Source: Prostheceraeus crozeri
Taxonomy: Eukaryota > Platyhelminthes > Polycladida > Euryleptidae
DNA: 64,000 bases
NCBI GenBank assembly: GCA_907163375.1
Contig: CAJQUW010008614.1
Span: 124,001 to 188,000, forward strand
Direction of reading: 5' to 3'
Of the stretch, positions 1 through 9,900 are shown in pieces. How positions within the stretch are numbered: the first letter of the stretch is position 1; each line of letters begins with the position of its first letter. The notes below the pieces were generated by a model. The model ran no database searches. It was not told the DNA's origin and saw only the letters and a list, made by a program, of their open reading frames with translations. The translations under genes were made by a program, and so were the position numbers.

Positions 1-93
1 AAAACTGTTGAATTAAAATTACGTAATATTGTTGACAAAAATACCCCTAAAACTATTACGATTAACAAAAAAAAGTATTACATAAGTAAACCA

Positions 94-456
94 ATGATAG
101 AGAATATACAATTACAAGAAGAAAAGAATGGCGGGATTCTCCCATTAATTCCACTAATAATAGGTGGCATAGCTGCAGCAGGAAGTGTTGCAGGTGGGAC
201 AGCTGGTATTGTCCAAGCAGTAAATAAAAATAAATCAGAGAAGGCAGCATTAGAAGAACAAAAACGTCATAATAGAGAGTTAGAGAAAGTTGCTAGGGGA
301 GAAGGAATAGTAGATAATTTTATTAGTAAATTAAAATTAGTTGATGAAGGAAAACGAGTTCTTAAAAATATTCTCCACAATGTTGATGATTTAATTGAAA
401 TTAAAGAAACTAAAGATGGTTCTGGAATATATCTAAGTCCTAGTATGATAAGGTAA
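94..456 (+). CDS. PX-like small hydrophobic virion protein (Polinton B)
   Basis: This is a 120-residue protein. A glycine/alanine/isoleucine-rich hydrophobic stretch spans about residues 14-42, followed by a charged helical region rich in lysine and glutamate. Small proteins of this design next to the integrase and protease in Polintons are usually called PX and are compared with adenovirus core or membrane-acting minor proteins. That role is inferred from position and composition. The same gene is nearly identical in copy A (15282-15644, opposite strand). The stop codon lies in a double-hairpin unit (451-478). The ATG at 94 is used in both copies. The gene looks whole. Confidence 0.8.
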   Translation: MIENIQLQEEKNGGILPLIPLIIGGIAAAGSVAGGTAGIVQAVNKNKSEKAALEEQKRHNRELEKVARGEGIVDNFISKLKLVDEGKRVLKNILHNVDDLIEIKETKDGSGIYLSPSMIR

Positions 457-478
457 TAACCTCAGAACCTTTGGTTCT
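451..478. repeat. Double-hairpin unit at the PX stop codon (copy B)
   Basis: A 28-bp unit with one hairpin GGT-AATA-ACC and a second AGAACC-TTT-GGTTCT. The PX stop codon TAA falls inside the first stem-loop. Copy A has a unit at the same place (15260-15287), followed by two further units that copy B lacks. Confidence 0.75.
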
Positions 479-528
479 TTTCGGTAAAACATTTATTTTT
501 ATCTTCTTAATTTTTTTTATCTTTTAAA

Positions 529-1839
529 ATGAATTCTAAAAATTCCGAAAATTTAACTAAATTAAAAATTTCTAATTTAGATTTATTGAATTATCTATTA
601 AACAAAAATAAAAACTTAAATTGTAAAATTTATGAAGGTAACGACGACAAACAAAGTTTGGCTACTACCTACGGTGGTGATATACAAAAAACATTAGAAA
701 ACTTTCCTGGATTTATTTGGAGTAAATATTCGAAAGAAAAACATCTTCCTGGTCATTCATATACTGGTCCAGGAACTCGATTAGATATAAGACTAGATGA
801 GAATAATAATCCGAAACCAGGTGAAGAACCGATAAATAGAGTAGATGCCGCAGCTTACAGGCATGATTTAGCTTATCGAAATCATGATCTAAGTTCTCGA
901 CATGCAGCTGATAAGAAGATGATTCAAGAATTAGATAGTATTCAAAATCCTACATTTAGAGAAAAAATTGAAAGAATGTTTGTTAAGAAAGCTTTACAAG
1001 CTAAAATATTTTTCGGACAGGGTTTAAATGAAAATCATAATTCAGGCGTTTATGCGTCTGAAATCCACAAGGAATATAGAAGACCTAAATATTTATTGAA
1101 AGTAAAAGTATTTAACAAAGATGATATTTGGAGTGCTGATCTTATTCATATGCCGAATGAAAAAGATTATAAATACGCATTGACCGTTATAGATTTATGT
1201 ACACGATACGCTTGGGTAAAGCCTTTAAAAAATAAAAGTGGTCTATCAGTTAAATATGCGTTTGAAGAAATCTTTAAAGAAAGTAAGAGAAAGCCAAAAA
1301 AATTGTTTGTTGATAAAGGATCGGAATTTTATAACAGAAACGTTCAGCCACTATTTGAAATTGTTTATTCAACTGAAAATGCTGGGAAGGCCGTAGTGAT
1401 AGAAAGATTCAATCGGACGTTAAAAAATAAAATTTTCAAGAAATTTACTCAGCAAGGAAATCAGAAATGGTTGAAGATATTACCAGGAGTTGTAGAAGAG
1501 TACAATAATAAAGTTCATTCTGGTATTGAAGAAACCCCAAAGAATGCTTCTGACGACCCTGATTTGATACGAAAGAAAATATTCGAGAATAATAATTTGA
1601 ATGAGAGTAATCCGAATTTGCAGAAACTTAAGCCGAAATTTAAAATTGGAGATAGAGTTAGAATATTTAAATATAAGAACAAATTTGAAAAGGGCTTCGT
1701 CGGATACTGGACGAAAGAGATATTTGAAATTTGTAAAATAAATCAAAGTTATCCGTTTACTTATGAAATTAAAGATTTAGATAATGAGGATATCAGAGGT
1801 CGTTTTTATCAAAATGAACTACAGAAAACAGAGCTTTAA
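529..1839 (+). CDS. Phospholipase A2-like domain fused to Polinton integrase (copy B)
   Basis: A 436-residue single frame. Residues about 74-135 carry the parvovirus VP1-type phospholipase A2 signature: calcium-loop GPG (80-82), DAAAYRHDLAY with the catalytic HD at 112-113, and HAAD at 125-128. Residues about 195-345 form a retroviral-type DDE integrase core with D204 in WSADLI, D262 in FVDKGSEF and E292 in VVIERFNRTL. Residues about 368-432 match the basic SH3/chromo-like tail of Polinton integrases (KIGDRVRIF, GRFYQNEL). In parvoviruses the lipase breaches the endosome during entry, and in Polintons the integrase inserts the element. Combining both in one chain is unusual. The copy at 13886-15167 has the same order, so the fusion is not a local accident. 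The start at 529 fits the copy A alignment. The gene looks whole. Confidence 0.88.
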   Translation: MNSKNSENLTKLKISNLDLLNYLLNKNKNLNCKIYEGNDDKQSLATTYGGDIQKTLENFPGFIWSKYSKEKHLPGHSYTGPGTRLDIRLDENNNPKPGEEPINRVDAAAYRHDLAYRNHDLSSRHAADKKMIQELDSIQNPTFREKIERMFVKKALQAKIFFGQGLNENHNSGVYASEIHKEYRRPKYLLKVKVFNKDDIWSADLIHMPNEKDYKYALTVIDLCTRYAWVKPLKNKSGLSVKYAFEEIFKESKRKPKKLFVDKGSEFYNRNVQPLFEIVYSTENAGKAVVIERFNRTLKNKIFKKFTQQGNQKWLKILPGVVEEYNNKVHSGIEETPKNASDDPDLIRKKIFENNNLNESNPNLQKLKPKFKIGDRVRIFKYKNKFEKGFVGYWTKEIFEICKINQSYPFTYEIKDLDNEDIRGRFYQNELQKTEL

Positions 1840-1873
1840 CCTTTAGGTGGCGCTTTAGCTAGCTTCGCTTGAG
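1838..1873. repeat. Degenerate hairpins between convergent integrase and protease genes
   Basis: The short gap between the integrase stop and the protease stop (opposite strands) contains ACCTTTAGGT and AGCTTCGCT-type small palindromes in the style of the double-hairpin units. The same gap in copy A holds a clearer unit at 13805-13832 plus GGGAA-TTTCA-TTCCC at 13837-13851. Confidence 0.5.
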
Positions 1874-2329
1874 TTATAGATTGTTTAACTCTAACATAAT
1901 ATCTAGAAATGGTACTCCTTTTTGTAATTTAAATAAAACATAAAGACATAATTGTCCACAATAAGTTGTTCCCGGTTTTTGAATTTGAAATGTATTGTAT
2001 GTTCCCGTTCCAAGTAATTCTTTTACTTCATTTGTAGGGGGCAAACCGTATGAATCGAACCAATAGTTCTCAGCCTCCGGGCGATCAAAATAATAGTTCT
2101 GCTGATGATTTTTAACGCCTGCTGACCAATGTACACCTTTTTCATTTGACGTATGAAGATTTGTTATGAAATTTACAGTTATTGATGGCCTATTTTTTAG
2201 GAATTGTAATTCATCCCTCATCAATATGTGAAAATTCTTTATTCCTAATCGATTAGCGATTTTCTTTAGGTCGAAATTTGTCGTAGTTTGCGTTCCATAT
2301 AATTTCAAAAACTCATTTATGTTGCTCAT
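1874..2329 (-). CDS. Adenovirus-type maturation cysteine protease (Polinton PRO, copy B)
   Basis: A 151-residue protease of the adenain (C5, Ulp1-fold) type, which in the family cleaves capsid precursors during virion maturation. The histidine is H67 in GVHWSAG, the acidic residue is D92 in FDSYGLPP, and the nucleophile region is YCGQLC (C124), with the oxyanion glutamine just upstream around 115-117. Its convergent neighbour is the integrase. Compared with copy A (13386-13814) it has about ten extra residues just before FDSYG. These are encoded by a double-hairpin unit at 2056-2083, so a mobile palindrome has been read through in frame next to the active site. The gene looks whole. Start ATG at 2329 agrees with copy A. 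Confidence 0.9.
   Translation of the reverse strand: MSNINEFLKLYGTQTTTNFDLKKIANRLGIKNFHILMRDELQFLKNRPSITVNFITNLHTSNEKGVHWSAGVKNHQQNYYFDRPEAENYWFDSYGLPPTNEVKELLGTGTYNTFQIQKPGTTYCGQLCLYVLFKLQKGVPFLDIMLELNNL
2056..2083. repeat. Double-hairpin unit inserted in frame in the protease gene
   Basis: A 28-bp unit flanked by AT on both sides (2054-2055 and 2084-2085). Stem one is GAACC with a slightly decayed partner (AGTTC). Stem two pairs GCC with GGC. Copy A protease lacks it (13617-13650), so this is a filled site against an empty one. It contributes ten codons without a stop. Confidence 0.88.
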
Positions 2330-2365
2330 TTTATAATAAAAAAATTTCTTAAGGGAGCCCCTAGA

Positions 2366-2546
2366 AGTCAGAGGGGGGGGTATTGATTTAAAACTGGTCT
2401 CTAATGATGTCTTTCTTTACTACTTAGTCAGAAGGGGTATTGATTTAAAACATTTTTATAATGATGACTTTCCTTACTACTTAGTCAGAAGGGGGGGGGT
2501 ATTGATTTAAAACTGGTCTCTAATGATGTCTTTCTTTACTACTTAT
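2366..2546. repeat. Three tandem ~60-bp repeats upstream of protease
   Basis: Three units begin at about 2366, 2426 and 2483, each with AGTCAG, a poly-G run of varying length, TATTGATTTAAAAC and TTTACTACTTA. They lie just upstream of the protease start (- strand). Copy A has only short related CTTCTAGGGGTCCCTT repeats at that position. Confidence 0.85.
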
Positions 2547-2639
2547 TCAATTTTGAAATAATTTAATTTAATCTAAATTTAAACGTTACATTGTTGCATT
2601 GCATTAGTAGAGTAAATGTTTCGCACATATTTTATCAAT

Positions 2640-2775
2640 AGTAATTCATTACTCATCAATATGTTAAAATTCTTTATTCCAATTGCTTAGCAATCTCATT
2701 TAAATCGAAATTTAATGTGGTTTTGTTTGCCGTATATTTTTAGAATGTCTCTAATGTTTCTCATTTTAAATGGAA
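2640..2775 (-). pseudogene. Second, decayed 5' fragment of the protease gene
   Basis: Read on the - strand this stretch resembles the first 40 or so codons of the protease (MRNIRDILKIYGKQ compared with MSNINEFLKLYGTQ), including the ATTCCAAT and TTTAAATCGAAAT blocks. It is broken and very short. A similar fragment lies near the opposite end of copy A (30140-30260). Its presence in both elements suggests an old duplication of the terminal gene region. Confidence 0.65.
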
Positions 2776-3024
2776 TAAAATCTATTTCAGAACTTTCTCA
2801 AAAGAATTAGCGTGTAGCAGCTGTTAAAATTGTTTCAGCTGATAGGGGTGAAGGAAATCACAAACAATAGCGCATAATGCGAGTTGTGAAATCTCATTCA
2901 CACTATGAGAACAAAAGAACAAGTACAATCTAAAGACAATAGACATATGAGAGAGAAGAGAAATGAATGAGCATTTCTCTTCATTTTGGTTTCAATAACA
3001 ATCATTCATGCGACATTGCTTGAA

Positions 3025-3111
3025 TGGAAAAATACACCAACTGTCGCGCCGATGTCAGAAAGTTTGTCGATAAAAGTGCCGACATGGTTCGATAGTTGGT
3101 GTATTTTTCCA
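3025..3111. repeat. 18-bp perfect inverted repeat with 51-bp loop
   Basis: Arms 3025-3042 and 3094-3111 (TGGAAAAATACACCAACT and its complement) are perfect. Short outer arms CTTGAA/TTCAAG extend the stem across a small bulge. The loop has further partial complementarity (GATGTC, GACAT). It lies in the 2790-3240 segment of copy B, which has no counterpart in copy A and no recognisable gene. Confidence 0.85.
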
Positions 3112-3239
3112 TTAGCGTTCAAGGTCATTCTATTAAAAGCATATGGGAATTATTCTCATTGAAGACAAGCAATTGTTTTAAAGAATGCATTGTGAATACA
3201 ATATTCCTGTAACAGACAGGAACGAGAGAGAGAGAAAGA

Positions 3240-3413
3240 AAGAAAGAAGACACGCTGCTCCGTAAAAGTTTAATTGAGATAACGAAGGATATATTCTTGA
3301 GGTTCCTTCCATTTCTGAAGTTCCTTCCATTTCTGAAGTTCCTTCCACTTTTGTTTCTTCCATTTTTGTTCCTTCCATTTCTGAAGTTCCTTCCATTTTT
3401 GTTTCTTCCATTT
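3240..3413 (-). pseudogene. 5' part of the Polinton terminal membrane-protein gene, with 18-bp repeats
   Basis: Read on the - strand it encodes MEGTSE/KMEET-type hexapeptide repeats (about seven 18-bp units, 3303-3413) followed by SRIYPSLSQL. This matches the start of the gene at 29386-30107 in copy A (KMEET, RIYPSLSYE). Only the N-terminal part is present, so it is a fragment. The repeat number differs between copies, as expected for a minisatellite in coding DNA. Confidence 0.75.
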
Positions 3414-3430
3414 TTAAAGAAATATTTTTA

Positions 3431-3458
3431 ACGGCGAAGCCCTGAACCTTCGGTTCGC
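3431..3458. repeat. Double-hairpin unit in Polinton B terminal repeat (filled site 1)
   Basis: Stems GGC-GAA-GCC and GAACC-TTC-GGTTC, flanked by TA at 3429-3430 and 3459-3460. The matching place in copy A ends (about 13224-13234 and 31866-31880) reads straight through without it, which is a 30-bp difference. Confidence 0.88.
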
Positions 3459-3654
3459 TAGTCACATGATATATTTTAAAAACCTGAAAGATGGATAAAA
3501 TTCATGAATTTGAAATTCTCAACTTTTATGATTTTCGGTGTCCTGCAACGGTCATGATTTAAGCAATGAAAATTGTAATTCTCAAATTTGAGATACTCAA
3601 CTTTTATGATTTTCGGTGTCCTGGAACGGTCATGATTTAAGCGAGGGTGAAAAT

Positions 3655-3682
3655 CGAACCGAAGGTTCTAGGGCTTCGCCCG
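3655..3682. repeat. Double-hairpin unit in Polinton B terminal repeat (filled site 2)
   Basis: This is the clearest unit: GAACC-GAA-GGTTC, TA spacer, GGGC-TTC-GCCC, flanked by AT at 3653-3654 and 3683-3684. Copy A right end (about 32058-32080) reads GGGTGAAAATTGTAATTC with a single AT, so unit plus one AT is exactly 30 bp. Confidence 0.92.
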
Positions 3683-4056
3683 ATTGTAATTCTCAAATTT
3701 TGAAATTCTCAACTTTTATAATTTTTTAGTGTCCTAGAACGGTCATGATTTTCAAGGTAAAAATTGTAATTCTCAAATTTGAGATTTTGAAAAATTTGAA
3801 AATTGGGTATTTTTAAAAACGCCCAAATTTGTGAATTTAGGTATTCATAACCTGAAAAAGGGTTCAAATTCATGAATTTATGTCGTTTTTAAAAAGTACC
3901 ATTTTTTCAAAAATGGTACTTTTTGAATGGACTAAATTCATGTATTTAGGTCTTAAAAACCTGAAAAAGGGTTCAAATTCATGAATTTATGTCGTTTTTA
4001 AAGATACTATTTTTTTGAATTTTATGGTGGCCTGGAACGGTCTTTTGCCCATTACT

Positions 4057-5899
4057 GGACTTTCCTCAAATTTGGATAAAAATGTCTGGCCCTCTAAGTC
4101 TCTTCAGTGAAATACTTCCTTAACTTTATTAAGAAAGCAGTTCCGAAGTCTTTTAAAGGACCCCAAGCTGCCTTACGTTTTCCATAAATATATTGGAATA
4201 CATTTCTGGGCCACCTTAAAAAAATAATGGTGAACTTTGACAGATGATACAATGAAGAGACCATGTCAACGGTTAAAAGCTTCCTATCGAACAATGTTTG
4301 CAACAATATTTTAGCAGTCCGCAAGTGCATATCGAGAGGCACTGATAGTGGAAGTCTCCTTATAGAAGGCAGATGCTACCTTTAACACTGAACATTGTTT
4401 TGTCAGCACTTAGTTGTCGATGAGAATCTCCGCCCAAACGTAGCGCCTTTTTGATAGGATATCGTCTTGTGAAGATCAGTCGCATGAGCCTCGAGCCGAA
4501 CATGGGGATATCCGCATCTAAAATTGAGATAAGCAACATCAACATAGGGTTACTACACGATAAAGCTTCATTTTTTGCACAGGCACACGAAATTTGGGAA
4601 CCTCCACTAACGTATTATAAAGCAGACAATTGAAGAATTAGTAATTATTAAAAAGTAGGCTACACTCAAACTCAGAAAACGTTAAACCCTCCCTCTGCAG
4701 TTTAGAGACGAAAATCTCATCTCCCGAACTTTGAGATGACAACTCTTACCCTCGCCGCTTGCTGCAAGGTTGGGCAAAAACTTGGGGTCAAAACCCAAAA
4801 TTGAATAAATGAATGAAATCAAGTAGACGAAGTGCATTCTTTGTATTTTGTGCTGACATAAAGATTATTAGGCCAAAATTCCTATTGGGCCCATGAGAAG
4901 TGTGGTCATGAGAATTAGTGGGAAACGATTTATTATTGCAATAATTAATGTAATTAATAGCCTAAGTACATATATTACGTCATAAAGTTTTCTTTTAATT
5001 TAGCCTACACTGATATACTGACTAATTGAAGATCTTTGATTTAGTTATGATTGAGCTACACATTGCTCATAGCAAAGCAATTATTTTTCATTTTATCATT
5101 CAGAAATATAAGCAAGCTTGATAAATATTATAGGCGCGCAGTAAGTGAATGGTTAAACATATTTAGAATGCGAAATCGGAATGATTTTAGTTTTTGGATA
5201 AATGTCGGCTATCGCACAAAGTTAAGGGTGAGAAGATAACTGCGAAGATGTAAAATATGCGGAATATATAAAAATTCAATATGCACAAATGCAGCAAAAG
5301 ACATGTAAACTTACAGTAGATACAATATGTATGAACTTTCAATGCGCGGTATTGTCAAGCACAGAATGAAATAGCTAATAATCACAAGTATTTCACTTTT
5401 GAAATATTCTGTGAATCCAGTGGAAATTTGATAAAATATCAGAACTTTATGCTCTTATCCTGTAGCTCTCCTAAGATTCAAATCAAAATATTAATTTTTG
5501 TAACTTGATCTGTATATATTCAGCATTAATAGAAAACTCAAGTTTTGTATCATTTACCCAAGGTCGACCCAAAACCCTAGGTCCAACCTTGCTTGTTGTC
5601 ACTTCAGCACGTGTGTCAAATACAATGATTAGAACCTACCGGTCGGGGAATCAAGGGCGTTAATGTTCTTTATTGACAAATCAGTTGTCACTCACTCAGT
5701 ATAATACCATGATACGATGATTAGAGCTGTAAATTTCCAATTATAGCTCTAGTTTATTTAAATCATCCTTAGTCAAAGATAGAAAGCAAAATAACCATAT
5801 TAGGCATTTTTCTTTACTGATGCAACTTGGGATTGTATTATTAGTTATCGCTGTTCGCATGATATTTTTTGTATTTTTTTATCTAACTTAAATTGAAGT
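4057..5899. other. Host DNA between elements, no gene recognised
   Basis: AT-rich DNA with small open frames on both strands only. A short dispersed repeat lies at about 5590-5655. Two - strand frames near 4094-4545 are the longest, but their products match no family I know. No splice-framed coding pattern stands out. Confidence 0.6.
5590..5655. repeat. Short dispersed repeat shared with 41530-41605
   Basis: CTTGTTGTCACTTC, a CACG-TGTG block, then ATTAGA-CCTA and CGGTCGGGG occur in the same order here and at 41530-41605. Two copies 36 kb apart indicate an interspersed repeat, probably a SINE or MITE fragment. No tRNA promoter boxes are clear. Confidence 0.6.
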
Positions 5900-6983
5900 C
5901 AGTGGCGGTTCGTGCAGTTCAGCTGAAGTAGGGCGCAGCCTTAAATTCATTATTTTAGGTCATAAGTTAATGTGGTCTCAGTTACAGCTAGCTACAATTA
6001 GTTATATTCATCTTGTGAAGGAAGCCCAAAAAAAACTAGCTGATCTTTACTAGATTCCTCGATTTTATAGAGTCCTCGATACAATTAGTTATACTTAAGC
6101 ATTGACCTATATGAATGTGTCTAATTATCCCCTCATAATAATGAATTATTTCTATAGTGAGGACTCTCATTCAAGTAAAAATAGAAAATATGTTTGAATT
6201 CGTAAAAGGTAATTGAAATTAAAAAATCATTATTAAGTTCTTTCATTCAATAACTTCAAATTATTCACAATTTTTTAAAGCTAAATCGGTTTCAAGGTAA
6301 AAATATGTCAAGAACTATTGAGTAACTTATTCATTTGAAATTCGGAAGACTCCAGACAAGGTTTTGTGAAACGTTAACATCATTCCTAGTTATTCGTAAC
6401 CTTGGCGAGTCAATGCTTCTCAATACGAATTTTTCTTTTTATGAAATGCTGAAATAAAGTCCTTCTTGAGAAGTAATCTGATTAAATTACAATCGAATAT
6501 ACACGAGAGACATCAATGAATAGAGATCGAATGCGTTTCGACAGCAGTCTACAATGCTTGCACATGTTTAATTAAATTGACGTAAACTTGACTTTCCAAC
6601 ACACGCTGCAGTGTTCCAGCTAATAAGAATGCGCGAAACTGTACCAGAGGGACATCATGAGAGCGCCCCATCTCAGCACAATTTACGCGTGTGATGCAGT
6701 CAGAAATATCTGATGTATGCAAATGTATGATCAGCAAAACATGCATAAAACGAGGCGCATTTGCTGTGCGCCCCATCCACGAGACATAGGGACGGTGACG
6801 TCTGAGCCACTTGAAACGCACTTTGATTGATGTGTTTGGGCATTCTTGATTATTGGACAGGTTGAGCCATCTACTGTTCAGTTAGCGTTCACTTAACTTG
6901 ATGATGATTTATTTTAATTTTCTTTGATGTCTTATCTAATGGAGGGCTGCGCCCCAGGCGCCCATATGGACGGGCCGCCACTG
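5900..6983. mobile_element. hAT-like non-autonomous DNA transposon
   Basis: The ends are CAGTGGCGGTTCGTGCAG on the left and the complement of CAGTGGCGGCCCGTCCA on the right, with GGGCGCAGCC just inside both. The flanks are ATTGAAGT (5892-5899) and AATGAAGT (6984-6991), an 8-bp duplication with one mismatch, which is the hAT size. The 1.08 kb interior has no transposase. A 90-residue - strand frame at 6549-6821 is not a recognisable domain. Confidence 0.75.
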
Positions 6984-9900
6984 AATGAAGTTAAAAAATG
7001 TGATTTCAGCATTATGAATTTAGGGCCTATGTTTTGAGTTGATCAGACCTTTTGTCTCTTATTATCTCCTAAATTGATATATGCAAAGGTTTCAAAGCAA
7101 CTTCCACCTAAACAATCATTAGGGCTCTATACTTTGATGAAATAGGAACCATGGATTTGTACAAATACTGAAAGATAGACCGAAATACCCTTTTGAGACT
7201 AGTACCTACAGTAATAAGGATGGCCGACATACAAGCACATGTAATTCACTTAATGCGTTCTCCAAGTGAAATAAACAACGCGAATCCTCAGTTTTAGGAA
7301 ATAGAAACTGTTGTTGTACAGTATATTCGAATGTACCACACCAATCATCGCGGCAGATCGTTCTCTAAGTAACGTCCATGGTAGATCATGGTCACTCTCA
7401 TGCAGTGTTGTTTAGCTATAGGATTTTTAACGTGCAACTGGACGCAATTTCTGCAGTTCTAAATTCAAATGTGCAGTTGCTTTTCTTGGTTTGTGCAGTT
7501 GAAAACTTTTAAAAAAGGAAAACATGTGAATCAATATAAACGGAACAGAAATAGGAGTGGATGTCAAGATATGAATAACAATTGCATCACTTACGTTACA
7601 GGAAACAACTATTAAGATATGACAAAGTGTATTTGCTGAAAATTGAAGTTTACAAAACGATTGACCTTTATGATTGCTCGTAAACTGTGAGTCTTAAATA
7701 TTAGTTGCATTGTGCTATAGGTGCACATTTGGAGAGATCTATTCGCCCTATACTTCAGTTCGCACTTTTTTTGTCTGGAGGCCAAGGTGATGCGAGCGTT
7801 GCTACTGCCACTGCTTGTATGAATTGGAAATTGCAAAACTAATATATGCACATGCATAAATTAGATCGCCCACCCGCGTAACGAGTTCGTAACGAAGCTG
7901 GGTAGCGGGAAAACTTCGTGAAGCATGAAATGACTTCAGACGCATTCTGTGCTCACTAGGGCTACTTCCTTTGATAGCAGGTTGACACTGAAGTGCTTTT
8001 AGATCATTTTAAAACAAAAAAAATTGGTCGGGCAGAGGTCGGAATTTTAATGGGATAACGGTGGTCACCGGAAGATATATGTATTGAGTTCGGGCACACG
8101 GCTATTACTGTACACACGAAGCATTCCCTTCCACCTAAAAGTTTCTGTTATTATTTGAATACCAACTGAAAACTTTGAGAAAATATGCATTTCTCTCCAC
8201 AATTTGTACATTTTGAAGAATATACTGTAAGTGGTAATTTTGTTTTGCCGTAGCTTGTGCCCATTGTCGCTGCTAAATGATTGAATGCTTCAATTAAATC
8301 AGGAATTACTATTATAAAATTTCCCCTGTCTTTCAGTTATTTCACATCACTTCACAGATAAATGGCATCTCACATTGTGGTCTCATCACAGTGGTGCGAC
8401 AGACGCTTTGTAGAACTGCAAAAGGATGTGGTTCATATGAATGGCTGGTGTTTATTCTTCGCATAATTTGTAGCCGAACCTAAACTTTTCCGCAATTCTG
8501 AATCATTGCCAATTTAGGCAATATAACCGCTGACCGAAGTACTTCTTGGCTAGGACACTCAATCTTATCAAGGAGTTGCATTGGCTCGAGCTGGAATTGT
8601 ATAATCATCTATGCGGAACAGTTACCTCCACATTGTGGAAATCAATGCCTTCAACTAGAAATGATTTTTGTCGTGCTTGAGTAGTCAAAATCTAAGATAT
8701 TATGCCACTATTATTTATTCTTTAGTGCCGGCAAATGTTTCCCCGATCAATTCTAAGCTCTAAAGTCGCGTGAAAATTGCAAAAATAGATTTCTTTCGTG
8801 TAATACAATTAAATCAGCTGTGACAGTTCGAATTCAACTATTTTGGTCATTAAAAGAAAAGCAGATAAGTAATATAATTGAGAAAAGTGGCAATTTTTGT
8901 CAGAAAATTGATGTTTTTCGATACAACGCAAAACATCTAAATAAGTGAAAACTCCGTGGATCTGTTTTGCTCTCATTGTCCAAAAATTATTCAAAATTGT
9001 AATATAATTTGTTTTACGACTTTTTACTGCGTCATCTGCTTAAGTACGCTTGTTCGTTTCCTGGATTCTTCTAATTCTTTAGCCGCCGAGGTTGAATTCC
9101 CGTGGCGATGTAGAATTTGATCATGAATATTGATGCACCTCTTCTCAATAGTCTTGCTCATAGAAATGGTACTTACTCTATGGTCTCGCTTTTCTCTTTA
9201 ACCCTCAGTTCAACAAAGTAATACCCAAAGATATAATTACCCTTCTACAAAAATATAATGTTCTAGTGATGTAGGTGAATATACGTGCATCGTTGCATCT
9301 CAACACTGCTGAAGAATTGCCTAAATGCTAATTCATTCATGAGTGAGGTATCGAGGAAAAGCCTATATTATCAAACCAGAATAAAACTCTATCTGGTCAT
9401 TTAAAATAATTTTGTTTAAACATATTCGGTTCCTCGCAGATACGAATTTAGGCAGGCCACCCGTCTGTCGAGAGCAAGCATGCAGCGCTGAAAGCACTTA
9501 TTCTTCGACCCTGAGATTTATTGCTGTATTTTCATCAATTGTCCGCTGTCACTTTCTTCTTGACGAATGTGAATGAATGCAAGGCATAACTGGAAAGGAG
9601 ATTTTTCAATTCGGTGAGATTGATTACTATATTGTCATCCACTATCTGCTGTCATTCCTTGATAAATGTGTAACAACATTTGTAAGTTACCTCTATGTCA
9701 AGTGTACAAAGTAGCACTCAGTATGGTTTGTGCTCAAGGTAGGCTATAGCATCTAATTAAGTGAGCTTTGTCTGTGCAAATTGCTGATAGCCGGTTCTAG
9801 ATGAATAAATGTTCTCTATTTCTTTCTAAACTTCCACTTATTGCATGGAATTAGTCAGTGTGACTAATAGGAATCGCCTGAAAATGATTGTCTTCAAAAA

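Larger units (their letters stand above)
1..4056. mobile_element. Polinton/Maverick copy B, terminal 4 kb (runs off left edge)
   Basis: The gene block PX, phospholipase-integrase and protease, followed by a long AT-rich terminal repeat, matches the left end of copy A (12731-15644) in inverted orientation. The element ends at 4056 with GCCCATTACT, the same terminus as both ends of copy A. The rest (capsid, polymerase and other genes) must lie left of the window, so the far terminus and target duplication cannot be seen. If a six-base duplication exists it should read GGACTT. The visible genes look largely whole. Fragments of a second protease copy and of a membrane-protein gene sit near the terminus. 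Family assignment is firm from the protein content. Age is probably modest, because coding similarity to copy A is high. Confidence 0.93.
3414..4056. repeat. Polinton B terminal inverted repeat (643 bp)
   Basis: AT-rich, with internal subrepeats containing TTCGGTGTCCTGGAACGG and AAATTCATGAATTT palindromes, ending GCCCATTACT at 4056. It matches both 511-bp ends of copy A but is longer. The extra length includes two double-hairpin units (3431-3458 and 3655-3682) and one more copy of the GGTGTCCTGGAACGGTCATGA subrepeat. Confidence 0.92.

Noticed and set aside
4094-4545. Two - strand open frames (82 and 61 codons)
   Set aside because: No recognisable domain, no consistent splice framework. Length is within chance for this composition.
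6549-6821. 90-codon - strand frame inside the hAT-like element
   Set aside because: Not a transposase motif. The element is too short to be autonomous.
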